A DNA stretch of 64,000 nucleotides from Streptomyces sp. SPB162 (GCF_029504575.1 NZ_JAQFII010000001.1:1140501-1204500); one strand, 5' to 3'; positions 16,860 through 25,813 are shown, counted from the stretch's first letter. Notes: generated from the letters alone by a model not told the origin. Numbers and translations: made by a program.

Positions 16860-16971
16860 GACAGATGATCCTAGTTCGCTCCGCGGGACATTCTCCTTCC
16901 TTTTCCACTGCGTCCCGACGACCAAAGGGCTCAACCGGGTCAGCCGTTGTCAACCCTTCCCTGCCCCCGTT

Positions 16972-16986
16972 GAAGCAATCGAACCG
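16972..16986 (+). repeat. 15-bp direct repeat, copy 1
   Basis: GAAGCAATCGAACCG is repeated exactly at 17266-17280. The reverse complement recalls a tRNA T-loop (TTCGATT), but no stem pairs around it. Confidence 0.5.
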
Positions 16987-17123
16987 AGGACCTCCCCACA
17001 GGCCGCTTTGGCCTCCAACAGGGGCATAGGCGCGACATGCGCGAGGTCTCGGCCCAAGTCCGGCGAGCGCCCTACCGCCAACCGCGTTGACCATCACCTC
17101 GCTGGCGAGGCAGACGCGGGTGC

Positions 17124-17146
17124 CCCAACCAGCAATGCTGGTTGGG
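17124..17146. terminator. Hairpin with perfect 10-bp stem
   Basis: CCCAACCAGC, loop AAT, GCTGGTTGGG, then CTTT on the + strand. It looks like an intrinsic terminator but has a weak T tract, and no + strand gene is evident just upstream. It may instead insulate the edge of the element. Confidence 0.4.
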
Positions 17147-17265
17147 CTTTCGCCCGATCCTCATAATAATCGGAGCAGGGAAACCGTCCAATTGCTAGTC
17201 ACCGAGACCGGTGATTCCTTGGACTGTTGCAGTCCACCGCACCTCCCCGCTTCCTCGCTTCCCGG

Positions 17266-17280
17266 GAAGCAATCGAACCG
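17266..17280 (+). repeat. 15-bp direct repeat, copy 2
   Basis: Exact second copy of GAAGCAATCGAACCG, overlapping the right half of a 14-bp palindrome. Confidence 0.5.
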
Positions 17281-18017
17281 GAAGGGCACTGTTGACAGGA
17301 ACGCCCAGCCAGGGTAGCGAAACGCATCACGGCCCGTTCAGCCCCTAGCACATCCGCGCCACCTGGAATAGGACCGCGAGCGTCGACGACGCCGCCCAGG
17401 CGTTCCACGTGTCGGGATCGAAGAGCTACGACCGTGTTGGCCGCGGAGGAATTCCCCTGTGGCGTGCAGCCTCCAGTGCGAGCCCTATTCCGACATGACC
17501 AACTCCACGACGACATCCGCCGCAGCAAGCCGGCGGGGCGTCGTCCTATCAGACCCCATCTACGCAGGACCCCCCGCACGGAGCAAGCCGACGGGATCCT
17601 CACGAGCCACGAGCGGGTCACCAACCCCGCGGACGTACTCTTGCCACAAGGTCCTGACCTTGACTTACACGCTCACCGTGAACCAACTGGACGCCCGTGG
17701 ACGGCTTCTACGCCATGTGGCATGTCGTAAGGCGGACTCGCACGCCAACACCACGACCAAGATCCGGACCAGGTGCGGACCAACGCGGCTCAGCAGCAGA
17801 CGATTCCATCCTTTGCCGCAGGTCAGAGGCGGCGGTGAGCGTGTACCACCAGCAGACGAAGAATCTGCTGGCACGAACGCGCACCACACCCAGGCGCAGC
17901 GCTTTGTCCGTGCCCGCAGAGCCGAGCGGCAAAGCCGGGTCGGCCTATCAGTCAGGTCGCCTACCGCGCGACGACCCTGAGCCGATCAGCCCCAAGATGT
18001 CCGAGTTCACGGAGCGT

Positions 18018-18105
18018 AGTCAGCACCAAGTCAGCACGGGACAGGTGAAGACGGGTGATGACGTGGGCTTTTAGTCAGCACCAAACCAGCACGGGAGTCA
18101 GCACC
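18018..18105 (+). repeat. Cluster of AGTCAGCAC direct repeats
   Basis: AGTCAGCAC starts at 18018, 18029, 18073 and 18096. Two larger 24-bp units (18018-18041 and 18073-18096) match at 22 of 24 positions, both ending CAGCACGGGA. Clusters like this near the end of an element can be integrase arm-binding sites; that reading is inferred. The next chromosomal gene starts at 18319. Confidence 0.55.
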
Positions 18106-18318
18106 ACACCGTCAAATCACCCTGAACTACGCATCCCAGACGACACTCATCTCGACCACCATCGATCCCCTGAACCGCCTTTCCACGAGCTGGCATGGTG
18201 GCCGCATGCATAGCGAACCCTCGAACTATGTTGCCCCGCCACATGTGCGCCTGACCTGCGGATTCCTACGGTGTGGCGACACGCAAACGTCCCCGTCACA
18301 CCCCAGGAAGTGGTGCCG

Positions 18319-19707
18319 ATGTCGTCGCCCGCAACCCCTCCACCAGCCCCGAACAACCTCAAGCGCATCGTCGCCGCCAGCCTCATCGGGACCACCATCG
18401 AGTGGTACGACTTCTTCCTCTACGGCTCCGCCGCCGCCCTGGTGTTCAACAAGCTGTTCTTCCCGGGCTCCGATCCGCTGGTCGGCACGTTGCTGTCGTT
18501 CCTGACCTACGCGATCGGCTTCGCCGCCCGGCCGGTCGGCGCGCTGGTGTTCGGGCACTTCGGCGACCGGCTCGGGCGTAAGAAGCTGCTGGTCATCAGC
18601 TTGCTGATGATGGGCGGCGCGACCTTCTGCATCGGCCTGCTGCCGACCCACGCCGCCGTCGGCTCCGCCGCACCGGTGCTGCTGACCGCGCTGCGGCTGG
18701 TGCAGGGCTTCGCACTCGGAGGCGAGTGGGGCGGGGCCGTGCTGCTGGTGTCGGAGCACGGGGACGCGAAGCGCCGCGGGTTCTGGGCCTCGTGGGGGCC
18801 GCAGACCGGGGCGCCCGCCGGGCAGCTGCTGGCGACGGGGGTGCTCTCCGCGCTGACCGCGCTCCTGTCGGACTCGGCGTTCCTGGCCTGGGGCTGGCGG
18901 ATACCGTTCCTGCTCTCCGGCCTGCTGGTCATGGTGGGCCTGTGGGTGCGGCTGTCGGTCGACGAGTCGCCGGTCTTCAAGGCGGCGCTGGCCAAGGCCG
19001 CGGCAAGGACGTCCGAGGACCCGGTGGAGCGGATGCCGCTGGTCGCCGTGTTCCGTGACCACTGGCGCGATGTGCTGGTCGCGATGGGCGCCCGGATGGC
19101 CGAGAACATCAGCTACTACGTCATCACCGCGTTCGTCCTGGTCTACGCGACCACCCACGCGGGGCTCGGCAAACAGACCGCGCTCAACGCCGTCCTCATC
19201 GGATCCGCTGTGCACTTCGCGGTGATCCCGGCCTGGGGCGCGCTGTCCGACCGCATCGGCCGCAAGCCGGTGTACCTGCTGGGCGCGGCCGGGGTGGGGC
19301 TGTGGGCGTTCCCGTTCTTCATGCTCATCGACCACGAGAACTTCGGATCGCTGGTACTCGCGATCACCGTCGGACTGATCTTCCACGGCGCGATGTACGC
19401 CCCTCAGGCGGCCTTCTTCTCGGAGATGTTCTCCACCCGCATGCGGTACTCCGGAGCCTCCATCGGCGCCCAGTTCGCCTCGGTCGCGGCCGGCGCCCCC
19501 GCACCGCTCATCGCGACCGCGCTGCTGAAGGACTACGGCAGTTCCACCCCGATCTCCCTGTACGTGGTCTGCGCCGCGGTCGTCACCCTGGTCGCCGTCC
19601 TGCTCGCCAAGGAGACCCGCGGCCGGGACCTCGCCGCGGTGGAGCCGGAGCGGGAGCGGACCGCGGGCCCGGCGCCCGCGGTGACCGCCGCGTCCGCCCC
19701 GCGCTGA
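18319..19707 (+). CDS. MFS transporter, metabolite:H+ symporter (MHS) family
   Basis: The 462-aa inner-membrane protein has about 12 helices. MHS hallmarks are clear: TTIEWYDFFLYGSAA at the start of helix 1, a GHFGDRLGRKKLL loop between helices 2 and 3, and RLVQGFALGGEWGGA in helix 4. ATG 18319 has AGGAAG 8-9 bp upstream. Relatives take up organic acids such as shikimate, alpha-ketoglutarate or proline/betaine; the substrate cannot be read from sequence. The nearby PucR-like regulator and hydroxybutyrate-dehydrogenase-like SDR suggest a carboxylate such as 3-hydroxybutyrate (inferred). Confidence 0.85.
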   Translation: MSSPATPPPAPNNLKRIVAASLIGTTIEWYDFFLYGSAAALVFNKLFFPGSDPLVGTLLSFLTYAIGFAARPVGALVFGHFGDRLGRKKLLVISLLMMGGATFCIGLLPTHAAVGSAAPVLLTALRLVQGFALGGEWGGAVLLVSEHGDAKRRGFWASWGPQTGAPAGQLLATGVLSALTALLSDSAFLAWGWRIPFLLSGLLVMVGLWVRLSVDESPVFKAALAKAAARTSEDPVERMPLVAVFRDHWRDVLVAMGARMAENISYYVITAFVLVYATTHAGLGKQTALNAVLIGSAVHFAVIPAWGALSDRIGRKPVYLLGAAGVGLWAFPFFMLIDHENFGSLVLAITVGLIFHGAMYAPQAAFFSEMFSTRMRYSGASIGAQFASVAAGAPAPLIATALLKDYGSSTPISLYVVCAAVVTLVAVLLAKETRGRDLAAVEPERERTAGPAPAVTAASAPR

Positions 19708-19712
19708 CGGAG

Positions 19713-19747
19713 GGCCGGTCCGCGGCCGGGACGGTCACGGACCGGCC
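19713..19747. terminator. Bidirectional terminator-like hairpin
   Basis: A perfect 10-bp inverted repeat (GGCCGGTCCG, 15-nt loop, CGGACCGGCC) lies between the convergent transporter and regulator genes. It has no T tract, as is common in Streptomyces. Confidence 0.6.
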
Positions 19748-19752
19748 GCGTC

Positions 19753-21675
19753 TCAGCCCGCGCCGCCCAGCCGGTGCAGGCGCAGGGCCAGTTGGAGTTC
19801 GAGGGTGCGCTCCGGGAGCTGCCAGTCGGGCCCGAGCAGGTGGGCGACGCGCTCCAGGCGCTGCGCGACGGTGTTGACGTGGACGTGCAGCTCGTCCTTG
19901 GTCCTGGCGGGGCTCATCCCGCTCGCGAAGTAGGCGTCGAGGGTACGGACCAGGTCGGTGCCGCGCCGGCCGTCGTAGTCGATGACCGCGCCGATGGTCC
20001 GCCGGACGAAGCCGCCGACGTCGCGGGAGTCGGCCAGCAGCAGGCCCAGGAAGCCGAAGTCCTCGGCGGCGGCGCCCTCGCCGCCGCGGCCGAGCACCCG
20101 CAGCGCGTCCACGCAGCGCTGCGCCTCGGCGTACCCCGCGGCGACCGCCTCGGGGTGCGCGGCCGGGGCGGGCACGCGGCCGGACGCGCCGACGGTGACC
20201 TCGGCGCCGACGGCCGCGCCCAGTTGCGCGGCCAGCCGGCGGGCGGTGCGGGACGCGTCGACGCCGTCCTCCAGCGGCAGCAGCAACACGGTGCCGCCGT
20301 CCCGGGCCGCGGCCAGCCCGTGCCGGGTCGCGGCGAGGTGCGAGGCCGCGGACCACAGGCGCTGACGGTCGACGGTGGCGTCGTCGGCCGGCCGTGCGGC
20401 GAGCACGACGTGCGGTACGTCGAGGTCGGCGCGGAGCCGGCCGGCGCGTTCGCGCAGCAGCCGGGGATCGCGGTGCGGCGCGTCCAGCAGGTCGTCCAGC
20501 AACTCGCCCCGGAAGCGCTGCTCGGCCTCGCCGGCGGTGCGCCGGGCGAGCAGCAGCAGCGCGGTGACCATGGCGGCGCGCTCCAGGGTGCGCTGGTCGA
20601 CGGGGTCGAGTCCGGGGTGGCCGCGCAGGACGAGGGCGCCGAGGAGTTCGCCGCCGGCGGTGACGGCCGCCGTCCAGGTGTCCTTCTCGCGCACCGCGTG
20701 GCCGTCGGCCCGGGAGCGGGCGACGGCGGCCGCGAGCGCGGCGGGCACCGGCTCGCCGCCGGTGCCGGTACCGGTGACCTGCACCGTTCCGGAGAGGACC
20801 TCGGCGACGGCGGCGGCCACGTCGTCGACCCCGCCGCCGCGCAGCACCAGCTCGGTCAGCCGGTCGTGGACCTCGGAGGCCCGTTCCAGGACGGCGCTGT
20901 GGGTGCGGATGGTGTCGTTGGCGGCGCTCAGGCCGTCGAGCGCCGAGCGGGTCTCCTCCAGCAGGTTGGCGGTGTCGATGGCCACGGCGGCCAGTGAGGC
21001 CAGCGAGGCGAGCAGGGCGATCTGCTCGCGTTCGAAGACCCTGATCCGCCGGTCGGCGGCGAAGAGCACTCCGATGACCCCGCTGCCCAGGGCGAGCGGC
21101 ACGCCGAGGATCGCGACCAGGCCCTCGTCGCGGACCCCGGAGTCGATGGTGTGAGTGTGCCGGAACCGCTCGTCGTCGAAGTAGCTCTCGGTGACGTACG
21201 GCATGGCGGTCTGGGCGACGAGCCCGCCGAGCCCGGCGCCCATCGCGAGCCGCAGGCTCTGGAAGCGGGCGGAGACCGAGCCCTCCGTCACCCGCATGTA
21301 GGTGTCCCCGGCCCGGGGGTCGTTGAGGGTGAGGTAGGCGACGTCGGTGCCCAGCAGCGAGCGGGCCCGCTGCACGATGGCCTGCAGCACGGAGTCCAGG
21401 TCGCGCAGCCCCGCCAGGTCGCCCGCGGTCGCGAAGAGCGCCGACAGCTCCGCCTCGCGGCGGCGGCGCCCCTCCAGCTCGTCCCGGACCCGCAGGGCCA
21501 GCCGTTTGGCGCGTTCGAGCTCCGCCAGCCGGGAACCGGGCGCGCCGTCGGCGCGGGCGAGCAGCACCGGGCGCTCGTACTCCTCGGCGGGCGCGGCCCG
21601 GGCGAGGAGCCGCAGGTACGGAGCCTCGGACGGTTCGTCGACTGCCGGGTGATCGCCATTCATGGGCACAGGCAT
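19753..21675 (-). CDS. GAF-domain PucR-type transcriptional regulator
   Basis: The 640-aa regulator has a short coiled N terminus and a GAF domain at about 70-215 (GTDVAYLTLND... VRDEGLVAILGVPLALGSGVIGVLF). A middle CdaR/PucR-type region follows, and a C-terminal PucR HTH covers about 585-630 (LVRTLDAYFASGMSPARTKDELHVH then NTVAQRLERV). Such proteins usually activate catabolic genes in response to a small ligand. ATG 21675 was chosen; ATG 21663, four codons later, is equally possible. It lies between the MHS transporter and the SDR gene and is a likely regulator of both. Confidence 0.8.
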   Translation of the reverse strand: MPVPMNGDHPAVDEPSEAPYLRLLARAAPAEEYERPVLLARADGAPGSRLAELERAKRLALRVRDELEGRRRREAELSALFATAGDLAGLRDLDSVLQAIVQRARSLLGTDVAYLTLNDPRAGDTYMRVTEGSVSARFQSLRLAMGAGLGGLVAQTAMPYVTESYFDDERFRHTHTIDSGVRDEGLVAILGVPLALGSGVIGVLFAADRRIRVFEREQIALLASLASLAAVAIDTANLLEETRSALDGLSAANDTIRTHSAVLERASEVHDRLTELVLRGGGVDDVAAAVAEVLSGTVQVTGTGTGGEPVPAALAAAVARSRADGHAVREKDTWTAAVTAGGELLGALVLRGHPGLDPVDQRTLERAAMVTALLLLARRTAGEAEQRFRGELLDDLLDAPHRDPRLLRERAGRLRADLDVPHVVLAARPADDATVDRQRLWSAASHLAATRHGLAAARDGGTVLLLPLEDGVDASRTARRLAAQLGAAVGAEVTVGASGRVPAPAAHPEAVAAGYAEAQRCVDALRVLGRGGEGAAAEDFGFLGLLLADSRDVGGFVRRTIGAVIDYDGRRGTDLVRTLDAYFASGMSPARTKDELHVHVNTVAQRLERVAHLLGPDWQLPERTLELQLALRLHRLGGAG

Positions 21676-21707
21676 ACCGGCCCGGCCGCCCCCGGCGCCA
21701 GCGGTGG

Positions 21708-22490
21708 TCAGTGAGCGGTCCATCCGCCGTCCATGGTCAGGGACGCGCCCGTGATGAAGGAGGCCGGTTCCGTGCAGAGGTAGGCGGCCAGTTCCGCGAC
21801 CTCCGCCGGCTCCACCAGCCGTTTGACGGCCGAGTCCGCCAGCAGGATCTCGGTCACCACCCGCTCCGCCGGGATGCCGTGCGCGGCGGCCTGGTCGGCG
21901 ATCTGCCGCTCCACGAGCGGGGTGCGCACATAGCCGGGGCACAGGCAGTTGGAGGTCACGCCGTGCGGCGCGCCTTCCAGGGCGGCGGTCTTGGACAGCC
22001 CTTCGAGACCGTGCTTGGCGGAGACGTACGCGGACTTGAACGGCGAGGCCCGCAGCCCGTGCACCGACGAGATGTTGACGATGCGGCCCCAGCCCTGCCC
22101 GTACATGTGCGGCAGCGCACCCCGGATCAGCCGGAAGGGGGCCTCCAGCATGACGCGCAGGACGGTGGAGAAGACGTCGGGCGGGAAGTCCTCGATGGGG
22201 CGGACGAGTTGCAGCCCGGCGTTGTTGACCAGGATGTCGGTGCCGGCCGCCGCCTGCTCGGCGGCGTCGAGGTCGGTCAGGTCCAGCAGCAGGGTCTCCA
22301 CGGAGCCTGGCCGGCCCGCGGCCTCCTCGTCCAGCGCGGCGAGCCCTTCGGCATCGCGGTCGACGGCCCGCACCTTGGCCCCGGCGGCGGCCAGCCGCAG
22401 GGCGCAGGCCCGGCCGATGCCTCCGGCGGCCCCGGTGACGAGTGCGGTGCGGCCACCGAGGTCCGCGGGCGAGGGCGAGATCAGCGTCAT
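21708..22490 (-). CDS. Short-chain dehydrogenase, 3-hydroxybutyrate dehydrogenase-like
   Basis: The 260-aa NAD(P)-dependent oxidoreductase has a Rossmann TGAAGGIG motif, an NNAG motif, and the catalytic Ser (NISSVHG), Tyr and Lys (YVSAKHG). The C terminus ITGASLTMDGGWTAH and an NCLCPGYVRTPLVE loop match 3-hydroxybutyrate dehydrogenases, which oxidise (R)-3-hydroxybutyrate to acetoacetate. ATG 22490 is used; the longer frame lacks conserved sequence. It is transcribed with the PucR-like gene, 32 bp upstream of it. Confidence 0.8.
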   Translation of the reverse strand: MTLISPSPADLGGRTALVTGAAGGIGRACALRLAAAGAKVRAVDRDAEGLAALDEEAAGRPGSVETLLLDLTDLDAAEQAAAGTDILVNNAGLQLVRPIEDFPPDVFSTVLRVMLEAPFRLIRGALPHMYGQGWGRIVNISSVHGLRASPFKSAYVSAKHGLEGLSKTAALEGAPHGVTSNCLCPGYVRTPLVERQIADQAAAHGIPAERVVTEILLADSAVKRLVEPAEVAELAAYLCTEPASFITGASLTMDGGWTAH

Positions 22491-22581
22491 GCTGGGCAGG
22501 CTAGACAGCGATCGCCCGCCGACCGATGTCGGCCGCGCCCACACTTCGCCGCCGGCAGGTGTGGCCGGGCGCCATGGGTGC

Positions 22582-23073
22582 TCAGCGGTCCCCGGGGTCA
22601 GGCGCCGGCACGAACCAGGCCGCCGCCTCGTCCTTGAGGGCGAGCGCGACGCGCTCGCGGTGCAGCGGCGCCAGTTCCGGCAGCGCGTCGACGGCGAACC
22701 AGCCGACGTCGAGCGACTCGTCGTCGTTGACCTGTGCCGTGCCGCCGACGGCGTGGCACAACAGCACCACGTCCATGTACTGCGCGAGATGGCCGTTGGG
22801 GTACTCGATCACCTGGTTGGTGAACACGCCGAGGATCCGCTCGACCACGGCGTCCACCGCGGTCTCCTCCTGGATCTCCCGCACCGCGGCCGCGGCGGGC
22901 TGCTCCCCCGGCTCGGGGATGCCGGCGATCAGCGCCCACTGCCCGGAGTCCGAACGGCGGTTCAGCAGCACCCGGCCGTGGTCGTCGAAGACCACCATGA
23001 CGACGCCCGGCATGAACAGCAGCGTGTTGCCCGCCTTGGCACGGATCGTGCGGATGAACTCGGGGATCGGCAT
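22582..23073 (-). CDS. NUDIX hydrolase
   Basis: The 163-aa protein has a Nudix box with G.....E.......REIQEET, where the final conserved Gly is Ala. It probably cleaves a nucleoside diphosphate derivative; the substrate is unknown. ATG 23073 begins MPIPEFIRTIR, and the longer upstream frame is not conserved-looking. It is a single gene, divergent from the membrane protein that follows. Confidence 0.85.
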   Translation of the reverse strand: MPIPEFIRTIRAKAGNTLLFMPGVVMVVFDDHGRVLLNRRSDSGQWALIAGIPEPGEQPAAAAVREIQEETAVDAVVERILGVFTNQVIEYPNGHLAQYMDVVLLCHAVGGTAQVNDDESLDVGWFAVDALPELAPLHRERVALALKDEAAAWFVPAPDPGDR

Positions 23074-23295
23074 GCTCCGAGGGTATCGACAGCCCGTCGT
23101 TCGCCACACCAGCACCAGGGCTACCAAGTGGTGCTTCGTTCCTGCACTACATATCCACAACTCACCGCCTGAGCCGTTACGGTGACCGGGACAGCGCCCA
23201 CGCGGGGACCCGACGGCGACGGCACCCCGTCGCGTCCGGGTGGCGTCAGGGGGTACCGGGGGATGAGAACGGCGACCGGCGGGGCGTCAGGAGCG

Positions 23296-24717
23296 ATGCG
23301 TGCGGACGGCCGGGACAGCCCGGACGTACGGGTCCAGGGCAGCAGGACCGACGCGCTCGGCGTCGCCGTGCTCGTCGGCTGCGCCACCTGGTCGCTGATA
23401 GCCGCGGCGGGCCGCCCGGCCCGCCCCGAGGGTCTGCTGCTGGCACTGCTCGCGGTGACCGCCGGCTACGCGACCGGCCGGATCGCCGGAGCCCTGCTGC
23501 CCGTCGCCGCCCCGGCGGGCATGGCGCTCGCCATCGTCGTCGCGTCCCTGGTGATGCCCGGCCGGCTGTCCGGGGCCGTCGACACGCCGCCGCTGGGCTA
23601 TCCGAACGCCGACGCCGCGCTGCTGGTCCTGGCCACCGGCGCCGCCTGCTGCGCCGCCTGGGGCTCGCCGTCCCCGTCGCTACGGCTGACGCTGCGCGCC
23701 CTCGGGGCCGGAGCGGGGGCGCTGGCGCTGGCCATCGGTTCGACGGCCGGGTTCGCCGCGTCCGTCGGCGTACTGCTGTGCTCACTGGCCGCCTCGCACA
23801 TGCGGCGGCGGCTGCTCGCCCTGGTGGGCTTCGCGCTGGCGACCGCGATCGCGGTCGGCGGGACGTACGCGGTGGCGACCGACACCCTGCCGTCCGGCCT
23901 GTCGGCCTCCCTCGCCGGACAGCTGACGGCACCCCGGGTCGAGCTGTGGCACGACGCGGTGGGGATGGCCGAGGACCATCCGGTACGCGGTGTCGGTCCC
24001 GACCGCTTCCGGGTGGAGAGCGCGGGCGCGCAGACGGCCTCCGAAGGGCCGCCCACTCCGCAGTCGGCCGTCTTCCAGGTCGTCTCGGAACAGGGCCTGC
24101 CGGGCCTCGCGCTGCTGGGGGCGGCGTTCGCCTGGGTCCTGTGCACGCTCTGGCGCTCGCCGCGCGGCACACCGGTCGTCCTGACGGCGGGAGCCGCCCT
24201 GACGGGCCTCGCCATGCTGGCGACCGTGGACCACGTGCTGAGCTACGCCGTCGTGACAGCGGCGGCGGGGATCGTGGCGGGGCTTGCGGCGGCCCGGGCC
24301 GCTGCCGGACTAGGCCGGGTCGGACCTGACCGGTTGCATGCCGGACTTCACCCATTGCCGGATCGCCTGCACGGCGCCCTCCGCGTCGTCCACCGTGAAG
24401 GTGAAGACGTGCCCGGTGCCCAGTACCAGCACCACTCCCGGGCCGCGGCGCACGATGACCGCGGTGCCCCTTTCAGGGCGCCAACGGTAGCCCCAGCCGC
24501 CCCAGGCGCGGGGGCTGATGTGGGGTTCGAGGTCGGCGGAGGTGACCTGGTCGAGGGGGATGCGGCGACGGGGCACTCCGATGTGGCCGCAGCGTACGTA
24601 GAGGCCTTCGCCGTCCACCGTCACGCGCACGTGGGTGAACGCGACCGTGCCGAAGAGCACCAGCAGTCCGACGGCCACGCAGCCCACCACCGACATGATC
24701 AGGGCGGCCTGACCTGA
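23296..24717 (+). CDS. O-antigen-ligase-like membrane protein with unusual antisense extension
   Basis: The protein has about ten hydrophobic segments. A periplasmic-loop-like region (RVELWHDAVGMAEDHPVRGVG, then PQSAVFQVVSEQGLPGLALLG) matches Wzy/O-antigen ligase proteins that join surface glycans. ATG 23296 has AGGAG 5 bp upstream; GTG 23182 and ATG 23263 are less good. Membrane-like sequence ends near 24300 (residue 335). The remaining 138 residues are His/Gly/Ala-rich and lie wholly antisense to a solid minus-strand gene. A one-base change just upstream would end the frame at a TAG at 24311-24313, so the true end may be there. Confidence 0.6.
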   Translation: MRADGRDSPDVRVQGSRTDALGVAVLVGCATWSLIAAAGRPARPEGLLLALLAVTAGYATGRIAGALLPVAAPAGMALAIVVASLVMPGRLSGAVDTPPLGYPNADAALLVLATGAACCAAWGSPSPSLRLTLRALGAGAGALALAIGSTAGFAASVGVLLCSLAASHMRRRLLALVGFALATAIAVGGTYAVATDTLPSGLSASLAGQLTAPRVELWHDAVGMAEDHPVRGVGPDRFRVESAGAQTASEGPPTPQSAVFQVVSEQGLPGLALLGAAFAWVLCTLWRSPRGTPVVLTAGAALTGLAMLATVDHVLSYAVVTAAAGIVAGLAAARAAAGLGRVGPDRLHAGLHPLPDRLHGALRVVHREGEDVPGAQYQHHSRAAAHDDRGAPFRAPTVAPAAPGAGADVGFEVGGGDLVEGDAATGHSDVAAAYVEAFAVHRHAHVGERDRAEEHQQSDGHAAHHRHDQGGLT

Positions 24718-24873
24718 GGTGTAGGGGCCGGCCACCGCCAGCTCGATGCCGAGCGCCAAGCAGGCCGCGCCGGCCGCCGCCGGCAGCCACTGCATGCGGT
24801 TGCGGGCGTGTCCTGTCCAGACCTGGGGCCAGATCTGGGACGCGGGTGCATCTCCCTGCGGCGCTTCCGTCAT
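24310..24873 (-). CDS. Two-helix membrane protein with PH-like domain
   Basis: The 187-aa protein has two transmembrane helices at about 28-50 and 58-78, then a beta-rich domain (VRVTVDGEGLYVRCG... RRIPLDQVTSADL... GTAVIVRRGPGVVLVL) typical of bacterial PH-like/DUF3093-like membrane proteins. The function is unknown. The coding quality of this strand is better than that of the overlapping + strand frame. Confidence 0.7.
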   Translation of the reverse strand: MTEAPQGDAPASQIWPQVWTGHARNRMQWLPAAAGAACLALGIELAVAGPYTSGQAALIMSVVGCVAVGLLVLFGTVAFTHVRVTVDGEGLYVRCGHIGVPRRRIPLDQVTSADLEPHISPRAWGGWGYRWRPERGTAVIVRRGPGVVLVLGTGHVFTFTVDDAEGAVQAIRQWVKSGMQPVRSDPA

Positions 24874-24946
24874 GTTTCGCAGCCTACTCAGCCACCGGCG
24901 GATCGGCAGCCTCGTGAGCCGTGCGGATGAACGTGGCCGGATGGGC

Positions 24947-25727
24947 TCAGGCGGACGCGGTCGCGCCGAGGGCGACGCCCTCCGCGTAGGCCAGCGCGGA
25001 CGCGGGAAGCGCGGCCCGCTGACCGCTGAGGATCACCGTCAGTCCGCCGGACGGATCGGCCGCCGGATCGGCGACCGCGCCGATCCTGCGCAGGGCCTGG
25101 GCGGCGACCGCCTCCGCCGATCCGAGCAGGGTGACGGCCGGTCCTCCGGACCGCTGGACGGCGGCGCGGATCCGTTCGCCCACCAGCTCGTAGTGCGTAC
25201 AGCCCAGGACCACGGCGCGCACGGCGCGCGGCGTCAGGGCCGCCGCGGCCGCGATGGCCGCGTCGATCGCCGCGTCGTCCGCGTGCTGCACCGCTTCCCG
25301 CCAGGCCGGGACACGGCACTTCCGTCACCGCCGCGCCGCCGCCGAACTCCTCGATCAGCCGGCGCTGGTAGGCGCTGCCGGTGGTCGCGGGCGTGGCCCA
25401 GATGGCCACCACTCCGCCGCCCGCGGCGGCGGGCTTGACCGCGGGTACCGTCCCGATCACCGGCACGCCCGGTTCCAGCTCCGCCCGCAGCGCGGCCAGC
25501 GCGTGCACGGAGGCGGTGTTGCACGCGACGATCAGCGCGTCGGGGCGGGTTTCGGCGGCCGCTCGCGCGCAGGCCAGCGCGCGCGCCGTCACGTTGTCCG
25601 CGGTGCGGCCCCACGGCATCCCCTCGGGATCCGAGGACAGGACGAGGTCCGCGTCGGGCCGCAGCCGACGCAGCGCGGCGGCCGCCGCCAGGAGGCCGAT
25701 TCCGGAGTCCAGCAGCGCGATCTTCAC
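24947..25727 (-). pseudogene. Glutamate racemase-like gene with one frameshift
   Basis: The N-terminal frame gives ALLDSGIG and the first catalytic Cys in VACNTASVHAL, and ends its homology at VTEVPCPGLA. The rest continues in another frame (EAVQHADDAAIDAAI... VVLGCTHYELV), which holds the second catalytic Cys. Taking one C from the CCC run at 25297-25299 rejoins both parts into a protein of about 260 residues. Racemases of this family supply D-glutamate for peptidoglycan. A second murI copy elsewhere is possible. The break may be a homopolymer error. Confidence 0.7.
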
Positions 25728-25813
25728 TCTGTCACCTTATGCGACGACGCCCGCGGCCCCGGGTCGTGTCGTGACACGCCGCGATGGGGCGGCGTTGCGG
25801 CAGACTGCGGCGG

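Larger units (their letters stand above)
1..18150. mobile_element. Right-hand part of an integrated conjugative-type element with a defence island
   Basis: The stretch groups genes typical of Streptomyces integrative elements: two DUF317 copies, a VirD4/TraG coupling ATPase, an orphan DNA methyltransferase and a DnaB-N-like protein. Defence-type modules and an IS3 insertion follow. From about 18.3 kb the gene content turns to ordinary metabolism and transport. The left end lies outside the window. The right boundary is inferred from the last repeats near 18.1 kb and the start of chromosomal genes. No integrase, excisionase, replication gene or tRNA attachment site is visible, so the class of element and both ends remain uncertain. 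Confidence 0.6.
16860..18318. other. 1.46-kb gene-poor right edge of the element
   Basis: Open frames here lack family signatures, membrane segments or good ribosome sites. The stretch contains a 10-bp-stem hairpin, a 15-bp direct repeat 294 bp apart, a GCTTCCCGGGAAGC palindrome (17257-17270), a GGACTG-ttg-CAGTCC hairpin (17221-17235), and a cluster of AGTCAGCAC repeats. This fits an attachment-proximal, decayed region and not a coding one. Confidence 0.5.

Noticed and set aside
16972-17280. tRNA gene remnants
   Set aside because: TTCGATT-like T-loop strings occur, but no acceptor, D-arm or anticodon stem can be paired.
17434-18074. Several 100-170 codon frames in the element edge
   Set aside because: No motif, no ribosome site, and amino-acid composition typical of shadow frames.
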